Source: Eubacteriales bacterium (GTDB lineage: Bacteria > Bacillota > Clostridia > Lachnospirales > Lachnospiraceae). From it: a stretch of DNA of 34,684 bases. This document shows, piece by piece, positions 1 to 8,173 of this stretch. The notes beneath the pieces were generated by a model. It was given only the letters and a program-made list of their open reading frames with translations, was not told the DNA's origin and did not search any database. The stretch is taken from positions 1 through 34,684 of the forward strand of contig JAUNDE010000019.1 of the NCBI GenBank assembly GCA_030526265.1. Reading direction: 5' to 3'. Every line of letters starts with the position of its first letter. Position 1 is the stretch's first letter. Both the position numbers and the translations under genes were made by a program.

Positions 1-369
1 ATGATACAGCAAGAAAGTAGACTGAGAGTAGCAGACAATACAGGTGCTAAAGAGTTACTTTGTATCCGTGTGCTTGGTGGTTCAACAAGAAGATATGCAT
101 GTGTTGGTGACATTATCGTTGCTTCCGTTAAAGATGCAACACCAGGCGGCGTTGTTAAAAAAGGTGATGTAGTGAAAGCTGTAGTTGTACGTACTGTAAA
201 AGGTACTCGTCGTAAAGATGGTTCATATATCCGTTTTGACGAAAATGCTGCTGTAATTATAAAAGAAGACAAAAACCCAAGAGGAACCCGTATCTTCGGG
301 CCAGTAGCAAGAGAGCTCCGTGACAAACAGTTTATGAAAATTGTTTCCTTAGCTCCGGAAGTACTTTAA
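1..369 (+). CDS. rplN: 50S ribosomal protein L14
   Basis: L14 is a core large-subunit protein that binds 23S rRNA and forms an intersubunit bridge with 16S rRNA. The 122-residue product has the usual family length and opens with the typical L14 start ([18 protein letters not shown]). The ATG is the first base of the window, so its ribosome binding site and the expected upstream rpsQ lie outside. The ORF is complete, ending in TAA 14 bases before rplX. It is the first gene seen here of the spc operon and is presumably cotranscribed from a promoter further upstream (inference). Confidence 0.97.
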   Translation: MIQQESRLRVADNTGAKELLCIRVLGGSTRRYACVGDIIVASVKDATPGGVVKKGDVVKAVVVRTVKGTRRKDGSYIRFDENAAVIIKEDKNPRGTRIFGPVARELRDKQFMKIVSLAPEVL

Positions 370-383
370 GGAGGTGCAATTTA

Positions 384-695
384 ATGTCAACTATGAAAAT
401 CAAAAAAGGCGATCTTGTTAAAGTAATCGCTGGTAAAGATAAAGACAAAGAAGGTAAAGTCATCTCTGTAAACCACAAAGAGGGGACAGTCCTTGTAGAA
501 GGCGTCAATATGCTGACAAAGCACACAAAACCAAGCATGACTAACCAGAACGGTGGAATCATTCACCAGGAAGGTGCGATCGATGTTTCTAACGTAATGT
601 ACGTTCACAACGGAAAAGCTACAAGAGTTGGATTCAAGATGGACGGAGATAAAAAGGTTCGTGTTGCAAAGTCAACAGGCGAAGTAATTGATTAA
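384..695 (+). CDS. rplX: 50S ribosomal protein L24
   Basis: L24 is an early assembly initiator that binds the 5' region of 23S rRNA. The 103-residue product carries an N-terminal KOW motif (about residues 5-35, [20 protein letters not shown]), which is diagnostic together with its place between L14 and L5. An AAGGAGGTG ribosome binding site lies just upstream of the ATG. A second in-frame ATG three codons later is possible, but the first fits the spacing better. Length is normal. Confidence 0.97.
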   Translation: MSTMKIKKGDLVKVIAGKDKDKEGKVISVNHKEGTVLVEGVNMLTKHTKPSMTNQNGGIIHQEGAIDVSNVMYVHNGKATRVGFKMDGDKKVRVAKSTGEVID

Positions 696-718
696 TTTGA
701 GGAAGGAGGTCCAGGGCT

Positions 719-1258
719 TTGAGTAGATTAAAAGAACAGTACCAGAACGAGATCGTTGACGCAATGATCAAAAAGTTCGGTTATAAAAATATTATGGAAG
801 TGCCGAAGCTTGACAAAGTTGTTATCAACATGGGTGTCGGCGAGGCAAAAGATAATGCAAAACTTTTAGATGCAGCAATCGCTGATATGGAAAAGATTAC
901 AGGTCAGAAAGCCGTAGTTTGTAAAGCAAAGAAGTCAGTAGCTAACTTCAAGATCAGAGAAGGTATGGCAATTGGATGTAAAACTACTTTAAGAGGAGAC
1001 AAGATGTACGAGTTCGTTGACCGTCTTGTAAACCTTGCACTCCCTCGTGTACGTGACTTTAGGGGAGTTAATCCAAATGCATTTGACGGAAGAGGTAACT
1101 ATGCTCTTGGTATCAAAGAACAGCTCATCTTCCCGGAGATCGAGTATGATAAGATTGATAAAGTAAGAGGTATGGATATCATCTTCGTTACAACAGCAAA
1201 GACTGATGAAGAGGCTCGTGAACTGCTTAAACTGTTCAACATGCCTTTTACAAAATAA
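719..1258 (+). CDS. rplE: 50S ribosomal protein L5
   Basis: L5 binds 5S rRNA and sits in the central protuberance of the large subunit. The 179-residue protein has the usual length and the L5 signature region ([17 protein letters not shown]). Translation begins at a TTG codon, chosen because a strong GGAAGGAGGT site lies at 701-710 and the reading frame gives the conserved start [14 protein letters not shown] rare start codon in a highly expressed operon may tune its yield (inference). The next gene follows after 11 bases. Confidence 0.96.
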   Translation: MSRLKEQYQNEIVDAMIKKFGYKNIMEVPKLDKVVINMGVGEAKDNAKLLDAAIADMEKITGQKAVVCKAKKSVANFKIREGMAIGCKTTLRGDKMYEFVDRLVNLALPRVRDFRGVNPNAFDGRGNYALGIKEQLIFPEIEYDKIDKVRGMDIIFVTTAKTDEEARELLKLFNMPFTK

Positions 1259-1269
1259 GGAGGTAAATT

Positions 1270-1455
1270 ATGGCTAAGACAGCAATGAAAATCAAACAGC
1301 AGCGTAAACAGAAATTCTCTACAAGAGAATACAGCCGTTGCAGAATTTGTGGTCGTCCACACGCATATTTGAGAAAATATGGAATCTGCCGTGTTTGCTT
1401 CCGTGAACTGGCATACAAAGGACAGATCCCAGGCGTTAAGAAGGCTAGTTGGTAA
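1270..1455 (+). CDS. rpsZ: 30S ribosomal protein S14, zinc-ribbon (type Z)
   Basis: S14 helps assemble the 30S head. This is the short 61-residue zinc-binding form: cysteines at 24, 27, 40 and 43 form a CxxC...CxxC zinc ribbon. Firmicutes usually keep this form in the spc operon, and some also have a longer zinc-free S14 elsewhere for zinc starvation. An AAGGAGG site ends just before the ATG. It sits between rplE and rpsH as expected. Confidence 0.97.
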   Translation: MAKTAMKIKQQRKQKFSTREYSRCRICGRPHAYLRKYGICRVCFRELAYKGQIPGVKKASW

Positions 1456-1469
1456 GGAGGAAAACAATC

Positions 1470-1871
1470 ATGACTATGAGTGATCCAATCGCAGATATGC
1501 TTACAAGAATTCGTAATGCAAATACTGCTAAACATGATACAGTAGATATTCCTGCATCAAAGATGAAAATCGCTATTGCAAACATTCTTCTTGATGAAGG
1601 TTATATCGCAAAATATGACATCGTAGAAGACGGAACTTTCAAAACAATCCGCGTAACTCTTAAATACGGTGCAGACAAAAATGAAAAAGTTATTTCTGGT
1701 ATCAAGAGAATTTCTAAACCTGGTTTGCGTATCTACGCCAGCTGCGAAGATCTTCCAAAAGTACTTGGCGGACTTGGAACAGCTATCATCTCAACAAACC
1801 ACGGTGTGGTAACAGATAAAGAAGCAAGAAAACTTGGTGTAGGTGGAGAAGTTCTCGCTTATATCTGGTAG
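1470..1871 (+). CDS. rpsH: 30S ribosomal protein S8
   Basis: S8 binds the central domain of 16S rRNA and is needed early in 30S assembly; in E. coli it also represses the spc operon by binding its mRNA near rplE. The product is 133 residues starting [18 protein letters not shown]. The start at 1470 is preferred over an upstream ATG at 1449 because AAGGAGG at 1454-1460 serves it and the upstream one lies inside rpsZ. The C-terminal signature ([20 protein letters not shown]) is intact. An unusually long structured spacer follows before rplF. Confidence 0.96.
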   Translation: MTMSDPIADMLTRIRNANTAKHDTVDIPASKMKIAIANILLDEGYIAKYDIVEDGTFKTIRVTLKYGADKNEKVISGIKRISKPGLRIYASCEDLPKVLGGLGTAIISTNHGVVTDKEARKLGVGGEVLAYIW

Positions 1872-2145
1872 CCCGAAAGCAAATTGATGAGTTCAAGCGG
1901 TTTTCGCGCAGAACGAATTTAGTGCGAGGGCGTTCTTTGAGCTTAGCGAGGTGTTTTCGAGCTTAGCGAAAAGAACTTCATTATTAAGTTGAAACACCAT
2001 CGTCACTAGGCTCGTGGGAGACCTCGCCAAGTGTCGAGGTGTACATTCACACTAAACTCGAGAATACCTCGTTAAGTGTGAATTGTAACTGAAAACAGAG
2101 GAGCTTCGGGCTTCTCCGAGAATTTAAGTTAAGGAGGAATAGGCT
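1872..2145 (+). other. 274-bp structured spacer interrupting rpsH-rplF
   Basis: No coding capacity is visible here, although rpsH and rplF are normally nearly adjacent. The stretch is rich in complementary arms: ACCTCG/CGAGGT around 2030-2045; TTCACACT/AGTGTGAA enclosing a CTCGAG-containing loop around 2046-2085; GTGTTTTC near 1951 facing GAAACAC near 1990; AACTT/AAGTT around 1975; and a GGAG...CTCC hairpin near 2100-2120. Two near-identical GAGCTTAGCGA units lie 20 bases apart at about 1940-1970. It could be a regulatory or processing element of the spc mRNA, or an inserted intergenic repeat. A normal AAGGAGG site for rplF closes it. Confidence 0.6.
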
Positions 2146-2688
2146 ATGTCACGTATCGGTAGACTGCCAATCGCAATTCCGGCGGGTGTAACTGTTGAAA
2201 TTGCAGAAAATAATGTAGTGACTGTAAAAGGTCCAAAAGGAACTCTTACAAAAGAACTTCCAGTAGAGATGGAAATCAAACAGGAAGATGGACAGGTCGT
2301 TGTAACAAGACCAAACGATTTGAAGAGAATGAAATCTCTTCACGGTCTTACTAGAACACTTATCAACAACATGGTTGTTGGTGTTACAGATGGATACAAG
2401 AAGACTCTTGAAGTAAATGGTGTTGGTTATAGAGCAGCAAAGGCGGGTAACAAATTAACACTGAGCCTTGGATATTCTCATCCGGTTGAGATGATCGATC
2501 CAGAGGGAGTTGAAACTGTTCTTGAAGGACAGAACAAGATCATTGTTCAGGGTATTGATAAAGAAAAAGTTGGCCAGTACGCAGCTGAGATCAGAGACAA
2601 GAGAAGACCAGAACCATACAAAGGTAAAGGTATTAAGTATTCTGATGAAGTTATCAGACGTAAAGTTGGTAAGACAGGTAAAAAATAA
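2146..2688 (+). CDS. rplF: 50S ribosomal protein L6
   Basis: L6 lies at the base of the L7/L12 stalk near the factor-binding site. The 180-residue product has normal length, the N-terminal [15 protein letters not shown] block and the C-terminal signature ending in [16 protein letters not shown]. An AAGGAGGAAT site precedes the ATG. It restarts the spc operon after the 274-bp spacer and is followed after 19 bases by rplR. Confidence 0.97.
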   Translation: MSRIGRLPIAIPAGVTVEIAENNVVTVKGPKGTLTKELPVEMEIKQEDGQVVVTRPNDLKRMKSLHGLTRTLINNMVVGVTDGYKKTLEVNGVGYRAAKAGNKLTLSLGYSHPVEMIDPEGVETVLEGQNKIIVQGIDKEKVGQYAAEIRDKRRPEPYKGKGIKYSDEVIRRKVGKTGKK

Positions 2689-2707
2689 TTAAGGAGGGTG
2701 AATAAAA

Positions 2708-3076
2708 ATGGTTAGCAAGAAATCAAGAAGTGAAATTCGTGTTAAAAAACACATGAAATTACGTAACCGTTTTAGCGGTACAGCTGAATGCCCACGTTTG
2801 GCAGTATTCAGAAGTAACAACCATATGTATGCGCAGATCATTGACGATACAGTTGGAAACACCCTGGTAGCTGCTTCTACTCTTGAAAAAGAAGTGAAAG
2901 CAAACCTTGAGAAAACCAACAACGTTGATGCAGCAGCATATTTGGGAAAAGTAATCGCTGAGAGAGCATTAGAAAAAGGTATTAAAGATGTAGTCTTTGA
3001 TAGAGGCGGCTTTATATATCACGGAAAAGTTCAGGCATTAGCAGACGCAGCTAGAGAAGCTGGTTTGAATTTCTAG
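2708..3076 (+). CDS. rplR: 50S ribosomal protein L18
   Basis: L18 binds 5S rRNA together with L5 and L25-type proteins in the central protuberance. The product is 122 residues with the basic N-terminus and the conserved core ([18 protein letters not shown]) of the family, and ends in AAREAGLNF. An AAGGAGGGTG site lies 8-10 bases before the ATG. It sits between rplF and rpsE, in canonical order. Confidence 0.97.
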   Translation: MVSKKSRSEIRVKKHMKLRNRFSGTAECPRLAVFRSNNHMYAQIIDDTVGNTLVAASTLEKEVKANLEKTNNVDAAAYLGKVIAERALEKGIKDVVFDRGGFIYHGKVQALADAAREAGLNF

Positions 3077-3090
3077 AAGGAGGAGCACAC

Positions 3091-3600
3091 ATGAAACAAG
3101 AACGTATTGATGCTAGTTCATTAGAATTAACAGAAAAAGTAGTATCAATTAAGCGTGTTACCAAAGTTGTTAAGGGTGGTCGTAATATGAGATTCACAGC
3201 TTTAGTAGTTGTAGGCGATGGTAACGGCCATGTTGGTGCAGGTTTAGGAAAAGCAGCAGAAATTCCAGAGGCAATCCGCAAAGGAAAAGAAGACGCTACA
3301 AAGAGTCTTATCACTGTTGCATTAGATGAAAATGAAAGTATTACTCATGATTTGATCGGTAAATTCGGAAGCGCTTCAGTATTACTGAAGAAGGCACCTG
3401 AAGGTACTGGAGTTATCGCCGGCGGTCCGGCGCGTGCCGTAATCGAGATGGCAGGTATTAAAAATATCCGTACAAAATCTCTCGGATCAAACAATAAGCA
3501 GAACGTAGTTCTTGCTACAATTGAAGGTCTTAAAGGAATCAAAACTCCAGAAGAAGTGGCTAAGCTTCGTGGAAAATCCATCGAAGAAATCTTAGGCTAA
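3091..3600 (+). CDS. rpsE: 30S ribosomal protein S5
   Basis: S5 shapes the mRNA entry channel and contributes to decoding accuracy. The 169-residue protein has an N-terminal double-stranded-RNA-like S5 domain (about residues 12-75, with [20 protein letters not shown]) and the C-terminal domain with the [17 protein letters not shown] block. Spectinomycin-resistance changes in this family fall in the N-terminal loop, which looks ordinary here. A strong AGAAGGAGGA site precedes the ATG. Confidence 0.97.
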   Translation: MKQERIDASSLELTEKVVSIKRVTKVVKGGRNMRFTALVVVGDGNGHVGAGLGKAAEIPEAIRKGKEDATKSLITVALDENESITHDLIGKFGSASVLLKKAPEGTGVIAGGPARAVIEMAGIKNIRTKSLGSNNKQNVVLATIEGLKGIKTPEEVAKLRGKSIEEILG

Positions 3601-3620
3601 TTAAGAGGAGGTAGATCGAG

Positions 3621-3800
3621 ATGGCAAATTTGAAAATCACATTAGTAAAATCTACAATTGGTGCAGTACCAAAACACAAAAGAACTGTAGAAGCACTTGG
3701 TCTTAAGAAAGTAAACAAAACAGTTGAACTTCCTGACAACGCTGCTACAAGAGGAATGATCAAACAGGTACAGCACCTGGTAAAGGTTGAAGAGGCTTAA
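3621..3800 (+). CDS. rpmD: 50S ribosomal protein L30
   Basis: L30 is a small large-subunit protein. The reading frame encodes 59 residues beginning MANLKITLVKSTIGAVPKHK and ending VKVEEA; this matches the bacterial L30 length and its ferredoxin-like fold with the KITLVKS strand. GAGGAGGT at 3606-3613 serves the ATG. Position between rpsE and rplO is canonical. Confidence 0.96.
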   Translation: MANLKITLVKSTIGAVPKHKRTVEALGLKKVNKTVELPDNAATRGMIKQVQHLVKVEEA

Positions 3801-3828
3801 TTTATAATTCTAGTAAGGAGGTGTCATG

Positions 3829-4269
3829 ATGGACTTATCTAATTTAAGACCTGCTGACGGAGCACATGCAAGCAACAACTTCAGAAGAGGACGTGGACAT
3901 GGTTCTGGAAATGGTAAAACAGCTGGTAAGGGACACAAAGGTCAGAAAGCACGTTCAGGCGGCACAAGACCAGGTTTCGAAGGTGGCCAGATGCCATTAT
4001 ATAGAAGAATTCCTAAGAGAGGATTCAACAACAGAAATACTAAGGAAATCGTTGGTATCAATGTTAGTGCTCTCGAAGTATTCGAAAATGATGCAGTTGT
4101 TTCAGTAGAAACATTGATCGAAGCAGGAATCGTTAAAAACCCTAGAGATGGCGTTAAGATTCTTGGAAATGGTGAATTAACAAAGAAATTAACTGTACAG
4201 GCAAACGCATTCAGCGCTGGTGCAGTTGCAAAAATTGAGGCTGTTGGTGGAAAAGCAGAGGTGATCTAA
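3829..4269 (+). CDS. rplO: 50S ribosomal protein L15
   Basis: L15 is a late-assembly protein of the large subunit. The 146-residue product starts [14 protein letters not shown] and has the Gly/Lys-rich N-terminal extension ([20 protein letters not shown]) typical of L15. Two tandem ATG codons occur at 3826 and 3829; the second is preferred because AAGGAGGT at 3815-3822 is only 3 bases from the first but 6 from the second. The stop TAA overlaps the secY start by one base (TAATG), implying translational coupling. Confidence 0.95.
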   Translation: MDLSNLRPADGAHASNNFRRGRGHGSGNGKTAGKGHKGQKARSGGTRPGFEGGQMPLYRRIPKRGFNNRNTKEIVGINVSALEVFENDAVVSVETLIEAGIVKNPRDGVKILGNGELTKKLTVQANAFSAGAVAKIEAVGGKAEVI

Positions 4270-5585
4270 TGTTTCAGACTTTTCGAAAGGCATTTCAAAT
4301 TGCTGACATTCGAAAGAAGATCGTGTATACATTTCTGATGCTGATAGTAATCAGACTTGGTTCACAGTTGCCAACACCAGGAGTAAATCCGACATACATC
4401 AAAGAGTTTTTTGAACAAAATGCTGGTGGAGCGTTTAACTTCTTTAACGCTTTCACCGGTGGTTCATTCGAGAAAATGTCTGTATTTGCACTTAGTATTA
4501 CACCATACATTACTTCATCGATCATTATGCAGCTTATGACAATCGCAATTCCGAAGTTAGAAGAGATGCATAAGGACGGAGAAGATGGGCGTAAGAAAAT
4601 TGCGGCGATTACAAGATATTTGACAATCGGCCTTGCCCTTCTCGAATCTACTGCAATGGCAGTTGGTTTCGGACGCCAGGGACTTCTCGTTAAGTATAAT
4701 TTTGTAAACGCAGCAATCGTAGTGCTTACACTTACTGCCGGTTCGGCGTTCTTGATGTGGATCGGTGAACGTATCACTGAAAATGGAGTTGGAAATGGTA
4801 TTTCAATCGTGTTGTTGATCAATATCATTTCACGTATCCCAAGTGATATGAATTCATTGTTTCAGCAGTTTGTATCTGGAAAGACAATCGCCAAAGGAGG
4901 ACTTGCAGCAATCATTATTATTGCGATCATTTTGGTTGTTACAGTATTTGTAATCATCCTCCAGGGCGGTGAGAGAAGAATTCCGGTTCAATATTCACAG
5001 AAAATGCAGGGTAGAAGAATGTACGGCGGACAGTCAACGAACATTCCGCTGAAAGTCAACACTGCAGGTGTTATCCCGATTATCTTTGCATCATCACTGA
5101 TGCAGTTCCCGATCGTGATTGCTCAGTTCCTTGGAAAGGGAAATGGAACTGGAATCGGAAGTGAGATTCTTCGTGGAATGAATCAGGGTAACTGGTGCAA
5201 TCCACAGAATATTAAATATTCATGGGGATTGCTTGTATACATTGTACTCACAATTTTCTTCGCTTATTTCTATACATCTATCACATTTAATCCGATGGAG
5301 ATTGCAAATAATATGAAGAAGAGTGGCGGATTTATTCCGGGTATTCGCCCGGGACGTCCGACAGTTGATTATTTGAATAAAATATTGAACTACGTAATCT
5401 TTATTGGTGCATGTGGTTTGGTTATTGTTCAGATCGTGCCAATCGTATTTAATGGATGGCTTGGAGCAAACGTATCATTTGGTGGAACATCGCTTATCAT
5501 CATTGCGAGTGTAGTACTCGAAACACTTAAGCAGATTGAATCACAAATGTTAGTTCGCAATTATAAAGGTTTTTTAAATAAGTAG
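4269..5585 (+). CDS. secY: Sec translocon channel subunit SecY
   Basis: SecY is the channel of the SecYEG translocon, moving unfolded proteins across or into the cytoplasmic membrane with SecA or ribosomes. The 438-residue product has about ten hydrophobic segments and family signatures: the plug-region start (RLGSQLPTPGVNP), the TM2 block with ITPYITSSIIMQL, and the cytosolic-loop region around residues 235-260 (GGERRIPVQYSQKMQGRR). Length is normal. It begins inside the rplO stop codon and is followed by a stem-loop. Confidence 0.97.
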   Translation: MFQTFRKAFQIADIRKKIVYTFLMLIVIRLGSQLPTPGVNPTYIKEFFEQNAGGAFNFFNAFTGGSFEKMSVFALSITPYITSSIIMQLMTIAIPKLEEMHKDGEDGRKKIAAITRYLTIGLALLESTAMAVGFGRQGLLVKYNFVNAAIVVLTLTAGSAFLMWIGERITENGVGNGISIVLLINIISRIPSDMNSLFQQFVSGKTIAKGGLAAIIIIAIILVVTVFVIILQGGERRIPVQYSQKMQGRRMYGGQSTNIPLKVNTAGVIPIIFASSLMQFPIVIAQFLGKGNGTGIGSEILRGMNQGNWCNPQNIKYSWGLLVYIVLTIFFAYFYTSITFNPMEIANNMKKSGGFIPGIRPGRPTVDYLNKILNYVIFIGACGLVIVQIVPIVFNGWLGANVSFGGTSLIIIASVVLETLKQIESQMLVRNYKGFLNK

Positions 5586-5617
5586 GCAGAATGGACACGA
5601 CAAGTGTTCATTTTGCC
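5585..5617 (+). other. Stem-loop at secY 3' end
   Basis: A 14-bp inverted repeat (GGCAGAATGGACAC / GTGTTCATTTTGCC, two G-U wobbles, 5-base loop GACAA) begins in the secY stop codon. No uninterrupted T-run follows directly, so it looks like an mRNA-stabilising or weak attenuating hairpin between secY and adk rather than a standard terminator (inference). Confidence 0.5.
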
Positions 5618-5703
5618 ATATCAAAAAGATATTTTTGACCATGTAAATTTTTTGACCTGCGGATCTGTTCGCGGGTTAAAATGCTATAATGGAGGATGCG
5701 GTT

Positions 5704-6348
5704 ATGAAGATCATTATGTTAGGTGCCCCTGGCGCCGGAAAAGGAACTCAGGCAAAAAAAATTGCAGCAAAATATGAAATCCCTCATATTTCTACAGGCG
5801 ATATTTTCCGTGCAAATATTAAAAACGGAACAGAGCTTGGTAAAAAAGCCAAGACATACATGGATCAGGGACTGCTTGTCCCGGACGAGCTTGTGGTTGA
5901 TCTTGTTGTGGATCGTCTGAACCAGGATGACTGCAAAAAAGGATTTGTACTGGATGGTTTCCCGAGAACAATTCCTCAGGCAGAAGCTCTTACAGAGGCG
6001 CTTCAGAGCCTTGGACAATCAATGGATTTTGCAATCGATGTTAATGTTCCGGATCAGAACATTATTAACAGAATGTCAGGAAGAAGAGCGTGTGTCGGAT
6101 GCGGAGCTACATATCATATCGTATATGCGCCGACAAAGACAGAAGGAATCTGTGATCACTGTGGAGGAGAATTGATCCTTCGCGATGATGATAAGCCTGA
6201 AACGGTAGAGAATCGTCTCAAAGTTTATCATGAGCAGACACAGCCGCTGATTGATTATTATACAAAAGCAGGCATTCTCCATACAGTTGATGGTACTGTT
6301 GATATTGAAGATGTATTTAAGGCAGTTACTGATATTTTAGGAGCATAA
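5704..6348 (+). CDS. adk: Adenylate kinase
   Basis: Adenylate kinase interconverts ATP + AMP and 2 ADP, setting the cytoplasmic adenylate balance. The 214-residue protein has the P-loop [10 protein letters not shown] (7-16), AMP-binding residues around DGFPRT (84-89), and a lid domain with Cys130, Cys133, Cys150 and Cys153, the zinc-binding form common in Gram-positives. The start at 5704 is preferred over 5689 because GGAGG at 5691-5695 serves it and [10 protein letters not shown] is the family N-terminus. Its place after secY is typical of Firmicutes spc operons. Confidence 0.97.
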   Translation: MKIIMLGAPGAGKGTQAKKIAAKYEIPHISTGDIFRANIKNGTELGKKAKTYMDQGLLVPDELVVDLVVDRLNQDDCKKGFVLDGFPRTIPQAEALTEALQSLGQSMDFAIDVNVPDQNIINRMSGRRACVGCGATYHIVYAPTKTEGICDHCGGELILRDDDKPETVENRLKVYHEQTQPLIDYYTKAGILHTVDGTVDIEDVFKAVTDILGA

Positions 6349-6351
6349 ATC

Positions 6352-7110
6352 ATGCCGATTACAATTAAGTCAAAAAGAGAAATTGAATTGATGACAGAGG
6401 CCGGAAGAATTCTGGCAAATGTTCACTCAGAACTCGGAAAAGCATTGAAACCGGGGATGAGTACATTGGATATTGACCGTTTGGGAGAAGAACTGATCCG
6501 GAGTTATGGTTGTATTCCTTCTTTCCTTAATTACAATGGTTATCCGGCGTCTATCTGCGTGTCAGTAAATGAGGAAGTTGTTCACGGAATTCCACGTGCT
6601 GACAGAATCATCAAAGAAGGCGACATTGTAAGTCTCGATGCAGGAGTGATCTATAAGGGATACCAATCTGATGCAGCAAGAACACATGCGATCGGAGAAA
6701 TCAGCAAAGAGGCTAAGGAACTGATCAGAGTAACAAGAGAAAGCTTTTTTGAAGGAATAAAATATGCAAAAGCAGGCAATCATTTATTTGATATTTCAAA
6801 GGCGATCGGAAATTATGCCGAGTCAAGAGGATACGGTGTGGTAAGAGACCTTTGTGGCCATGGAATCGGAATGAATCTGCATGAATCCCCAGAAATTCCG
6901 AACTATGAACAGGGCAGGAAAGGTGTCATGTTAAAGGAAGGAATGACACTTGCCATTGAACCTATGATCAATATAGGAACATGGGAAGTAGAGTGGATGG
7001 ACGATGAATGGACGGTGAAGTCCAAAGACCGTTCGTTATCTGCTCATTACGAAAATACAGTCCTGATCACAGATGGAGATCCAAAGATTCTGAGCATGAT
7101 TGGAGAATAG
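6352..7110 (+). CDS. map: Methionine aminopeptidase, type I
   Basis: Removes the initiator methionine from nascent proteins when residue 2 is small. The 252-residue product has the dinuclear-metal ligands of the type I family: Asp96, Asp107, His170, Glu203 and Glu234, plus the substrate-contact His78 (VVHGIP). There is no N-terminal zinc-finger extension. It starts 3 bases after the adk stop, so the two are probably translationally linked. The 3' end is followed by a small KOW protein gene, the normal Clostridia order. Confidence 0.96.
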   Translation: MPITIKSKREIELMTEAGRILANVHSELGKALKPGMSTLDIDRLGEELIRSYGCIPSFLNYNGYPASICVSVNEEVVHGIPRADRIIKEGDIVSLDAGVIYKGYQSDAARTHAIGEISKEAKELIRVTRESFFEGIKYAKAGNHLFDISKAIGNYAESRGYGVVRDLCGHGIGMNLHESPEIPNYEQGRKGVMLKEGMTLAIEPMINIGTWEVEWMDDEWTVKSKDRSLSAHYENTVLITDGDPKILSMIGE

Positions 7111-7142
7111 AAAGAATCCAGATAGAAAACAGAGGATGTTTC

Positions 7143-7397
7143 ATGAGACAGGAATGCAAGGTCGGAATGCTGGTAAGATCACTTGCCGGACATGACAAAA
7201 CAAATATCTATGTAATAATGAAAGCAGACGATGCATATGTTTATTTGGCAGATGGGAAAATCAGGAAAATGAACCGTCTGAAAAAAAAGAAAAGAAAGCA
7301 CATTGAAATTTTGGATAAAATGTGTGATGTGACAGAATTAATGAATGATACACAGATCAGAAAGATAATCAAAGAGTTAAAAAAGGAAGAAGTATAG
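7143..7397 (+). CDS. KOW-domain RNA-binding protein, small
   Basis: An 84-residue basic protein (MRQECKVGMLVRSLAGHDKTN...) with a KOW-like N-terminal half (G-x-LVRSLAGHD...YVIMKADD) and a lysine-rich middle (RLKKKKRKH). Proteins of this kind are found between map and infA in many Firmicutes and are annotated as KOW-domain RNA-binding proteins; no precise role is established to my knowledge, but a ribosome-associated one is plausible (inference). The start at 7143 is chosen because a longer in-frame extension back to 7008 runs inside map. A ribosome binding site is weak (AGAGGATG). Confidence 0.8.
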   Translation: MRQECKVGMLVRSLAGHDKTNIYVIMKADDAYVYLADGKIRKMNRLKKKKRKHIEILDKMCDVTELMNDTQIRKIIKELKKEEV

Positions 7398-7409
7398 GAG
7401 GATATATAT

Positions 7410-7628
7410 ATGTCAAAAGCTGACGTTATCGAAATTGAGGGTACAGTAGTTGAGAAGCTTCCAAATGCAATGTTTCAGGTAGAACTTGAGAATGGTCATC
7501 AGGTACTTGCGCATATCAGTGGTAAGTTGAGAATGAACTTCATCAAGATTCTGCCGGGAGATAAAGTCACATTAGAGTTATCTCCATACGATCTGTCAAA
7601 AGGAAGAATCATCTGGAGAGACAAATAG
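7410..7628 (+). CDS. infA: Translation initiation factor IF-1
   Basis: IF-1 blocks the A site during initiation and assists IF-2 and IF-3. The 72-residue OB-fold protein ([20 protein letters not shown]... GRIIWRDK) has the exact usual length and ending. AGGAGG lies 9 bases before the ATG. It is the last gene before a clear terminator, so the spc transcript likely ends here. Confidence 0.97.
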   Translation: MSKADVIEIEGTVVEKLPNAMFQVELENGHQVLAHISGKLRMNFIKILPGDKVTLELSPYDLSKGRIIWRDK

Positions 7629-7644
7629 TATTTAAATGAAAAAC

Positions 7645-7700
7645 AGTTCCTTTACTTGGATATCCGCTAAATAGGGTAACGAAAGTGAAGGAACTTTTTT
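7645..7700 (+). terminator. Rho-independent terminator after infA
   Basis: A 13-bp stem (AGTTCCTTTACTT at 7645-7657 with AAGTGAAGGAACT at 7683-7695, one G-U wobble) with a 25-base loop is followed by six T. It separates infA from rpmJ, genes normally cotranscribed. Confidence 0.8.
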
Positions 7701-7758
7701 ATGGGTGAACACAAGATAGAAAAGACGAAAAAAGTTGATTTTTCGGAGAATTCAGGGG

Positions 7759-7787
7759 TTGACTTATGAATTTTCGAATGATACAAT
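7759..7787 (+). promoter_or_regulatory. Sigma-A-type promoter for rpmJ and the alpha operon
   Basis: TTGACT at 7759-7764 and TACAAT at 7782-7787 are separated by exactly 17 bases, a near-consensus housekeeping promoter. Predicted transcription start is near 7794, about 100 bases before rpmJ. No T-run terminator is seen between here and the end of rplQ, so one transcript may cover rpmJ through rplQ (inference). Confidence 0.75.
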
Positions 7788-7896
7788 ATATGAGCATGTT
7801 TCTGAGGGTGTAATATGCACAAAAATAGAGTTGCAAATAAAAAAGAACCATGCAGAGTAAATTATAGGCATAGCAATGGATGAAAGGAGGATCCCC

Positions 7897-8010
7897 GTGA
7901 AGGTTAGATCATCAGTAAAACCAATTTGCGAAAAGTGCAAAGTAATCAAAAGAAAAGGAAGCATTCGCATCATCTGCGAGAACCCAAAGCATAAACAGCG
8001 TCAGGGATAG
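7897..8010 (+). CDS. rpmJ: 50S ribosomal protein L36, zinc form
   Basis: L36 is a 37-residue large-subunit protein ([20 protein letters not shown]...). The zinc-binding set Cys11, Cys14, Cys27 and His32 is intact, so this is the zinc-dependent (C+) form. Translation starts at GTG, supported by AAAGGAGGA at 7884-7892. The gene is separated from infA by a terminator and promoter, and from rpsM by a long structured leader, whereas these three genes are tightly packed in most Firmicutes. Confidence 0.96.
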   Translation: MKVRSSVKPICEKCKVIKRKGSIRIICENPKHKQRQG

Positions 8011-8130
8011 GCATTGAACACTTAATGAAAGCGAGCGTAAGCGAAGCTTGAATTTAGTGAGAAAGCCGTTCGGAGAAACTTAGTAAACACGAGTCGAAGA
8101 CGAAGTGTGAGGTTAGTGAACCGAATAATA
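8011..8130 (+). repeat. Degenerate TTAGTGA-type intergenic repeats
   Basis: Directly after rpmJ is a non-coding run with recurring TTAGTGA-like cores (8054, 8080, 8113) and a GCGAGCGTAAGCGAAGC block. The last unit can form a GGTTAGTGAACC hairpin (8111-8122). The same kind of core (TTAGTGCGAG, TTAGCGAGG, TTAGCGAAA) occurs in the rpsH-rplF spacer at 1919-1970. I read them as members of one degenerate intergenic repeat family. Confidence 0.4.
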
Positions 8131-8173
8131 TTAAAACCTTTGATAATGTATATGTATTTTAATTTGGCGGCTG

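Noticed and set aside
4295-4828. 177-codon open frame on the minus strand inside secY
   Set aside because: It is fully opposite a conserved essential gene, lacks a ribosome binding site and resembles no protein; a shadow of secY codon use.
5685-5690. Extended -10 (TGCTATAAT) just before adk as an adk promoter
   Set aside because: It would start transcription near 5697, after the ribosome binding site at 5691-5695 and only about 7 bases before the start codon, and no -35 is at proper distance. A chance match is more likely.
7701-7769. 22-codon ORF between infA and rpmJ
   Set aside because: No ribosome binding site, lies across the promoter -35 and shows no recognisable protein features.
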